Below, piece by piece: positions 57,975 to 64,000 of a stretch of 64,000 bases of DNA (positions are counted from its first letter, which is position 1; the number at the start of each line of letters is the position of its first letter). The DNA lies in NCBI GenBank assembly GCA_021018995.1, contig CM037597.1, forward strand, positions 9,871,299 through 9,935,298, given 5' to 3'. Both the position numbers and the translations under genes were made by a program. Source of the stretch: Chloranthus sessilifolius (lineage: Eukaryota; Streptophyta; Magnoliopsida; Chloranthales; Chloranthaceae). The notes beneath the pieces were generated by a model, which saw only the letters and a program-made list of their open reading frames with translations, did no database searches and was not told the DNA's origin.

Positions 57975-58230
57975 GGGGCCCACGGACGATATTTTCAAAT
58001 TATCGTTCGTATCGGATGATAATTTCAGTTATTTTTTAATTTTTAAATTTTTTTTTATATTATCGAACGATAATATCAAATTATCATTCGATACGAATGA
58101 TATGGGCGATACTTTGTCCGTATCGGACGATAATTTGGGTATTTTCGATAGGGTACGATGCATACCCTATGTATCGTACCGCTGAGGTCCCAAACCGATA
58201 CGTATCGGTATCGGACGATATTTTGACCCA
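57975..58230. repeat. hAT right subterminal repeats
   Basis: Words such as 'atcggacgata', 'tatcgttcgtatcgg', 'ttatcgaacgataa' and 'gatacgtatcggtatcg' recur in both orientations. The left end of the element has 'acgatacgtatcgggtatcg' plus 'tccgatac' at 50951-50985. Repeated short motifs near the ends are the usual hAT transposase binding sites. Confidence 0.65.
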
Positions 58231-58269
58231 TGCTTACTGAACATGAGGACACTACTCATCATTTTAAAA

Positions 58270-58565
58270 GGAGACTCAAACTGATAGGTATCGGCCGATA
58301 CCAGATACATTTCGGGTATCCAAGTTGAGATACTGATACTGACACTACAAAAAATAAGACTATTAGTGACAACCAAAAGTGCCGCCATTAATAAAAACTT
58401 TGTTGTTTCAATAGCAAAGGGACTGATAGCAGCAATTTTTTTGTTAATAGCGACAATTTTGACTGCCACTAATAGTCTTATTTTTTGTAGTAGTATCGGA
58501 GCCGATACGTATCGGTTTGCCAAAATACTGATGCGTATCAGTATCGGCAAATTTTGGATACCTTG
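58270..58565. mobile_element. hAT-related remnant interrupted by a CACTA MITE
   Basis: Outside the hAT end, 'gataggtatcggccgatacc' (58281-58300) and 'gccgatacgtatcgg' plus 'gatgcgtatcagtatcgg' (58500-58545) repeat the subterminal vocabulary of the hAT. A CACTA MITE splits the block at 58343-58492. It ends 'aaattttggatacc'. Likely a small non-autonomous relative; its own ends are unclear. Confidence 0.5.
58343..58492. mobile_element. CACTA-type MITE
   Basis: 150 bases. Left end CACTACAAAAAATAAGACTA, right end inverted TACTACAAAAAATAAGACTA, one mismatch at the terminal base. The body reads 'ttagtgacaaccaaaagtgc', 'gttaatagcgacaatttt' and so on. No clear 3-bp target duplication. Confidence 0.75.
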
Positions 58566-58585
58566 GTCGCAGCCACGGACATGAG

Positions 58586-59510
58586 ATGGAGCAATGTAGG
58601 AAGGACCATGATGCTACAAAGGATGATGCACCAGTTCAAATATATAGAACAGAGTGGAAGGAGAAAACCAACCAATCGGATCAAAATGGTCACGAAAGGA
58701 GGTTTGAAACAGAGATCACCATGACTGATGACACAAGACAGAAGATGAATGAAGCTGGGCCATTGGATGGTCAACGATGTGACGAACATGAAAATCCAAA
58801 GCGGGAACCTAGGCTTGCAGATGGTCAAAGAGCGGACAAACTCAATAATTCTAATGATGTACAAACTGGCTTCAGTGGTGAGAAAGATGGTCAAATGACT
58901 AATTTGGAAATTCAAAATCCTATTCCCAATCAACTATTGAAGGTCAGGAGGCCATGGATGTGTTGCATTCTAAGGTGCAAAGCATTCTCAACAACAGCTC
59001 GATCAATCAGGTAATTTCATCCCTGTTGAAAATTTGAATATGCATCTAGCTAAATGCCAATCCCAATTCAAATCTATCTCCTAATATAGCTGCCACCCAC
59101 CCTAATTCCTCTCCCACTCTAACATTCCCATATCGGATTGGAAAAAGTTTTGACCCTGGACTATATGTGATTGTGGAAGCTATATGTCATGACGCAGTTT
59201 CGGTGAGGACTTAAGCCTATGCCAGAAACAAAATCGAGGAGGCCGGGGACCTAAGTCTAAAACCGAACAATATTGTAGCATATGGGTCAGGGTCTTCGCA
59301 CCCACTAAATCTGCTACTCCACCTTATTCTTGGATTTCCTAATCTGGGTATTATCCCAAATCAATTGAATGTGCCTACAGCTGATCCGATTGAGCAACTT
59401 CTTAAAGATGGGACTGTTGGAAGTCACTTCACCCTTGTTAAAACTAAGAAAAGAAGAAATTGGAGAAATTGGGATTTCCTTGGTGAATTAGTTAGCACTA
59501 GAAATTGATA
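58586..59510 (+). pseudogene. LINE ORF1 (L1-type), degraded
   Basis: An open frame at 58586-59014 (KEKTNQSDQNGHERRFETEI, QKMNEAGPLDGQRCDEHENP) is hydrophilic, without a domain I recognise. Further along, pieces such as ADPIEQLLKDGTVGSHFTLV and KTKKRRNWRNWDFLGELVST (about 59385-59500) look like the C-terminal linker before ORF2 in plant L1 elements. It lies directly upstream of ORF2 in the same direction, which is the main support. Several stops between 59015 and 59380 break it. Confidence 0.5.
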
Positions 59511-59944
59511 TCTTAAGGACAAAACTGAAGTGAATAATCCATGCAGATGAATATGAATCGTGCAATTGTGTGGAATATTAAGGGTGTTGTTCTAAATAAA
59601 TCATTCCAACGCTGTCTCAAAGATTTGATCAATAAATACAAACCTTTGTTCGAACCCATATGTCTCGATCTTTTAAAGGTTTCTTTTAAATTGTTAGGCG
59701 TTTCAAACCGACTGCTTCCTTCAATAACTCTTCCCATAATTCTTTTGGGTCTATTTTGGTTACTCTGGTTTGGGAACCTCACCAAAATTAAACTTTTGCA
59801 TGGTGACAGCAATTTTCTTTTATTTGACGTCTCTTACCAAAATTCTCATGTTAAAATGGTTATTGTTAGGGGCGATTGTAACACTAGTGGCCGTGCTAAC
59901 CTTTATATTTCCCAACTGATCAATTCTTCGGATCTAGTCATGGT

Positions 59945-60592
59945 TAGGGTTCTCAATGGGCTGGCCCAAATTTTGGCTCGCACTCAGCTCGAAAAAAGTG
60001 GGACTTTCTATCAAGCAAACCTGGCGTGGTATCCGGACCGGGCTAAACATGTTGCAGCCCGGATCAATCTGAATTGGGCTTGGGTTGAGTGTTCCAACAC
60101 CCGGCCTGCACTTGGCCAGTATATATATATATATATATATCCTTTTAAAGTTATAATTTTTTTTTTAATTAAATATAATTTACTAAAATGTCCTGATATT
60201 AACCACTGTCCGTTATAATCATTGTGCAAACGTTGTCCGTTATAATTATTGTGTAACAAATTAAAATGAGATATTTGAATAAAAGCATGTACCTGAGCCT
60301 CTATAATGTTAATATAATTATTTAATATTCTTCAAACTTTTATTAGCAAAAATAGCTTCAAAAAATAACCCCCAAAAAATAGCCCAACAAAAATTTATTA
60401 AAAAAAAAACAGTCGAAAAAAAAAAGCCCGAAAAAACGCCCAATCCCGACCAGCCCAGTAGGAGCCGGGCTTGGGTTGAGTACATTGTAGCCCTGGTTAG
60501 GGCCGAGCTGAAAATTTTGGGAATCGGGCCCGAGTAGGTTAGGGTCGAGTTGAACCCCAGCTCAACCCTAATTCGGTCCATTGAGAGCCCTA
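59945..60592. mobile_element. Non-autonomous hAT inside the LINE
   Basis: 648 bases with inverted ends TAGGGTTCTCAATGG and TAGGGCTCTCAATGG and a perfect 8-bp target duplication GTCATGGT (59937-59944 and 60593-60600). GGGC/CCCGG-rich words near both ends (for example 'cggaccgggct', 'cagcccggatc', 'gaatcgggcccgag') resemble the GGGTCGG blocks elsewhere in the window. It also holds a (TA)n run at 60119-60140 and a poly-A region. No transposase. Confidence 0.92.
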
Positions 60593-61290
60593 GTCATGGT
60601 TATAGGGGATTTCAATGCCATTATTGCATCTGATGAAAAAATTGGAGGTGATCCTCCCAATAACACATATATCTATGGGGGATTTTAACTGTTTTATCAA
60701 TTCCAATTATCTCATTGATGTCGGTTTCTCAGGAAACAAATTCACATGGTGTAATAATCGCCAAGGGAATAGACGCATTTGGGCCGAACTTGATAGATGT
60801 CTCTTTTCTTAGAAGTGGTTTTCCTTGCGTCCTACTCCGTCGGTCATTCATGAAGCTAGATTATCATCTGATCATTGTCCTTTAATCATTTCCATGGACT
60901 CGCTCCCTAGTACTCCCAAACCTTTCGCTTTCAAAAATTCTTGTTAGATAGAGCTGGTTCTTTAGATATTGTCAAAGGTAATTGGGATGAATGGGCGGAT
61001 GACTCCTCAATATTCAGGGTTTTTGTTAAGTTGAAAAGACTTAAAGATGCTTTAAAAACTTGTAATCGAAATGTCATTGGGAATCTTCAAGACAACAAAA
61101 GGAAAGTTGAGGTTTGTGTTTTGAATATTGAAAAAGAAAGGATCGATAGAGGCTAGTCTACTCAATTTCAGGAGGAACTTAAAAACGCGAATGTGCATTA
61201 TTATAACTTGTTAAAAGATGAAGAATCTATGTGGAGACAAAAAGATAGAGTGAAATGGCTAAAAGAAGGTGACAATAACACAAATTTTTT

Positions 61291-61859
61291 CGAGGGAAAT
61301 GTTTTAAAGCTTTCAGAATATCTGACAACATCTAAAAAGGAATACCTGAGTTGATTTATAGTTGGAACAAAGAAATCTTTATGGGGTTGAAAAAGTGGCT
61401 ATGGGCACACATTCATGTTTCTATTTTGTGGAATGTGTGGCTTATGAGAAATAACATCCGATGGAATCATGGTGTTTTCAATGAAGACAAGCTCATTCGG
61501 AACTGCATATATACTATCTGCACCTGAGCAGTGGTTGCCAGCGTCGATCAGCCTTCCATTTTCAATATCAGAAAATTTGAAGCTGCACAACTTCTTTCCC
61601 TCATTAATGTATTGTAATGGGGTTTTCAACTTTTTGAAATGGACTCAGTTCTTTCTTTGGAGGTTTTTTCCCGACGTAGTTTTTTTCCTTCTCCTTTGGG
61701 TTTCCTTCGTCTACCCAGGTACCTATTCCAATTTTCTCCGGGAGATCCGATTTTCTAGATAGCAATGCCTGTGGTGCTAGCATGAGTTTTTATCGGTCTC
61801 TCCAAAGCTCATGTTTAGCTTTGTTATATTAATACAAACACAATTTTCAAAAAAAAAAA
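61291..61859 (+). mobile_element. 5'-truncated LINE inserted in the LINE
   Basis: It ends in poly(A) (61849-61861). It is flanked by a target duplication: AACACAAATTTTTT (61277-61290) and AACACAAACTTTTT (61860-61873), 13 of 14 alike. The host LINE frame resumes after it (TTAKVRAARKF). The insert carries an L1-like ORF2 tail (VWLMRNNIRWNHGVFNEDKL, about 61437-61495) and a 3' UTR with 'ttttatcggtctctccaaagctcatg'. Same orientation as its host. Confidence 0.85.
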
Positions 61860-64000
61860 AACACAAACTTTTTAACACTACTGCAAAAGTGAGAGCTGCT
61901 AGGAAATTTTTTTAGTCTATCACTGCTAACGATGGTAGATTGATTGAAGGGAGTGATCAGATTGGTGAAGTTGCTGGTAAAGAATTTGAGGAGCTTCTCT
62001 CTTTGTCGAGCTCTTATACTGGTTCTATCCTTCTTAATATCATTCCAAAGAAAATTTCTGATGATCAAAATAGAGAGTTAATAAGGAAACCCAATGAATT
62101 GGAAATCCACAAGACTATATATCAAGCATGGATGGTGATAGTGCCCCTAGTCCAAATGGGTTTCTGGGATAGTTTTTTATGCATGTTGGGACATTATTAA
62201 GTCTGATATCGTTGTAGCTGTTGGCAATTTCTTTGAGGAGGAGATTATACCCAAAGCCGCAAATTCTACCTTCATTTCTCTCATCCCTAAACCAATCTTC
62301 GTTTTATCAATTTAAACCAATTAGTCTGTGCAAATTTTTGTATAAGATCTTCTCAAAAATACTTTCTTATCGGCTTTCCTTAATCCTTCCATCCTTAATT
62401 TCTCATGAACAAGTGGATTTGTCAAAGGCCGCAATATATATGATGACATCATTCTTGCTCACGAACTCATTAAGGATCTTGATCAAAAAATTGTTGGGGG
62501 TGATATTGCCCTAAAAATCAACATGCCGAAAGCCTATGACCATATTGAATGACCGTTCTTATTTGAAGTCTTAAAAAGGTTTGGCTTTTCTGAAGAGTGC
62601 ATCAAACTAGGCTTTGGGTGTATCTCCGCTTGTTGGTTTTCTGTGCTTGTTGATGGGACACCTCAAGGATATTTTCAGGATCTCGTGAGTTAAGACAAGG
62701 TGATCCCTTATCCCCATCCCTTTTTATTTTGGCAGAGGAAGTGCCTAATAGGGGGCTCCATTACATGCAAGAGAGTGGTTTCATGAAAAACTTTCATACT
62801 TGTCCTTATTCACTTTCCATTAGTCATCTTTTGTTTGCGGATGACATTCTAATTTTCACTAAAAGCATTAAGAAATCCTTGAAAAATCTGAAGGATTTCT
62901 TAACTCTATGAGGAAGCATTGGGCCAAAAAATAAACTTTGAGAAAAGCTCCTTCTTTATTTCAAAAAAGGAACCTAATAGTAGAATCAACTTCATTAATT
63001 CTACTATAGGATTTAATCAAAGTGCTCTGCCCACTAATTACCTTGGAATTCCTCTTTTTAAAGGTAGACTTACTAAGGAGTCTTATTGGAAGTTGGTTGA
63101 TAGTATAGCCCGAAAGGTGGAGGGTTGGAAGTCAAAGTTATTCTCTAATGGTGGAAGATTGACCCTATTGAATCATGTTCTCGCTGGTATACCCATATAT
63201 ATTTTATCTATTTTATCGGTCCCTAAGAATGTTATGGAAGCCATTGAGAACATTTTTGCAAATTTTTTTTGGGGCCAAAGGGATGGCATGAATAAAACCC
63301 GTTGGATTTCTTGGGATAAATTTGCTAAACCCATTCATGAGAGTGGGTTAGTGATGAGAAAGCTTACTCACATATACCAAATTGGCATGACTAAGCTCTG
63401 TTGAAAAATGATCAACAAAGACGGGGCGTGGACTAAATTTCTTTCCAACAAATATTGTGCCAAAATTGGTCTCTAGAATTGTCATAAGAAGATTGAGAAA
63501 TCAAAAATCAAGGCTTCTATGCGATCTAAATTAATTAAAGTTTACTACGGAAAATTGTCAATGGGTGATTGGTAATGGAGCAAATACCGTGCTTTTATAA
63601 CATCCTTGGTTTTCGGAAACTCCTCTTATTGGGAGTATGCCTGATAGGATTAGTTTTGACTGATTGATTCTACATTGCTCTTATAATTATACTTGGAGTG
63701 CCGAAAATCTTATTGATGTGATGGGTTCCGGTGCTTCTACTAGTATTATGTGCACTAAGTAATGGACTGAAGGGAATGATAAAATATTTTGGAAGCCTAG
63801 CACAAATGGTCCTTCAAATATAATTCAGCTTGAAACATTGTAAGATTTAATTATCCTCCTAATGTTGTCTCGAAATGGCTTTGGATCACCAACTTACTCA
63901 AGAAAGTTAAAAATTTTGGGTGGAAGATTATGAATAATGTGAACTCCTTAGTGAAATCGCGTAGAATTCCTTCAGTGTCTCGATGTCCTCTATGTTGTTG

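Larger units (their letters stand above)
50910..58230 (-). mobile_element. Autonomous-type hAT transposon, degraded, with nested solo LTR
   Basis: Ends TAGGTCAAAATATCG (50910) and, inverted, TGGGTCAAAATATCG (58230), flanked by 8-bp direct repeats TGCTGACA and TGCTTACT. Subterminal zones at both ends hold palindromic GATACGTATCGG-type words. Inside is a minus-strand multi-exon hAT transposase. The element is 7.3 kb, or 5.5 kb without the solo LTR. TIR form (YAGGG-like), 8-bp TSD and transposase all fit hAT. Confidence 0.85.
59541..64000 (+). pseudogene. LINE ORF2 (endonuclease and reverse transcriptase), broken, runs off right edge
   Basis: Endonuclease start NRAIVWNIKGVVLNKSFQRC (59547) and later MGDFNCFI, NKFTWCNNRQGNRRIWAELD, RCLFS (60680-60810), then ARLSSDHCPLI (about 60858-60890). 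The linker reads REFEELLSL-type residues (61985-62005). Reverse transcriptase follows: RQGDPLSPSLFILAEEVP (62694-62747), then SISHLLFADDILIFTKSIKK (62815-62874) with the catalytic ADD, then PTNYLGIPLFKGRLTKESYW (63030-63090). The zf-RVT end (KNFGWKIMNNVN, CPLCC) reaches 64000. Many stops and shifts (for example 59660-59700, 60950, 62200-62690, 62910) show decay. Two younger elements interrupt it. Confidence 0.85.

Noticed and set aside
1-64000. tRNA, rRNA or other structural RNA genes
   Set aside because: I read for tRNA-like cloverleaf ends and saw only the primer-binding complements next to LTRs (tRNA-iMet at about 346-360 and 12320-12337, tRNA-Asp at about 39368-39386). A covariance-model scan would be needed to exclude weak hits.

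Overview
This is a repeat-rich, AT-rich stretch of a flowering-plant nuclear genome. The plant assignment rests on an intact DUF247/UPF0481 gene, exons of a class I KNOX homeobox gene, and plant-type transposons: MuDR with Ulp1 cargo, hAT with DUF659, an L1-type LINE, and LTR elements with tRNA-iMet and tRNA-Asp primer sites. The species cannot be read from the sequence. Only one gene looks intact: the DUF247 gene at 46196-47869 (minus strand). Nearly everything else is transposon, nested transposon or gene fragment.

Layout. 1-2603: LTR and first gag codons of a Ty3/Gypsy fossil that runs off the left edge. 2721-4844: a foldback Mutator-like element whose core is an array of short palindromes. 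6128-7228 and 16890-17932: two ~1.05 kb arms in inverted orientation enclosing a 9.7 kb block. That block holds foldback MITEs, an old LTR remnant, a Gypsy LTR/gag fragment (11923-15036) and two partial copies of a KNOX gene on either side of that fragment.

18064-45793: a very large Mutator-like element (MULE). It has degenerate terminal inverted repeats and a 13-bp direct repeat at both ends (18051-18063 and 45794-45806). It carries a broken MURA transposase (plus strand), a broken DUF1985/coiled-coil/Ulp1-protease gene (plus strand), a tandem GRF zinc-finger ORF (minus strand) and a second DUF1985/Ulp1 gene (minus strand). The second Ulp1 gene is split by a 9.6 kb non-autonomous LTR retrotransposon (31533-41171, TSD ATCGT).

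46196-47869: the DUF247 host gene. 48.4-50.8 kb: MITEs and (TA)n-flanked micron-like elements. 50910-58230: an hAT element with 8-bp target duplications and a multi-exon DUF659/dimerisation transposase gene. That gene is interrupted by a solo LTR (52218-53995, TSD GGAAG) of the same family as the retrotransposon inside the giant MULE. 58.6-64.0 kb: an L1-type LINE running off the right edge, invaded by a small hAT (59945-60592, TSD GTCATGGT) and by a 5'-truncated LINE (61291-61859).

Two themes stand out. The giant MULE seems to have held four protein modules: transposase, two Ulp1-like SUMO/ubiquitin-like protease genes facing each other, and a double GRF zinc finger. Separately, at least six unrelated elements each carry arrays of a different short self-complementary word (GATCGATC, GTCGATTAATCGAC, AGTCGCCATCGACT, CTGATATCAG, GACTCATGTGAGTC, CGATACGTATCG). 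All translations, exon borders and alignments were read by eye, so coordinates of degenerate features are approximate.
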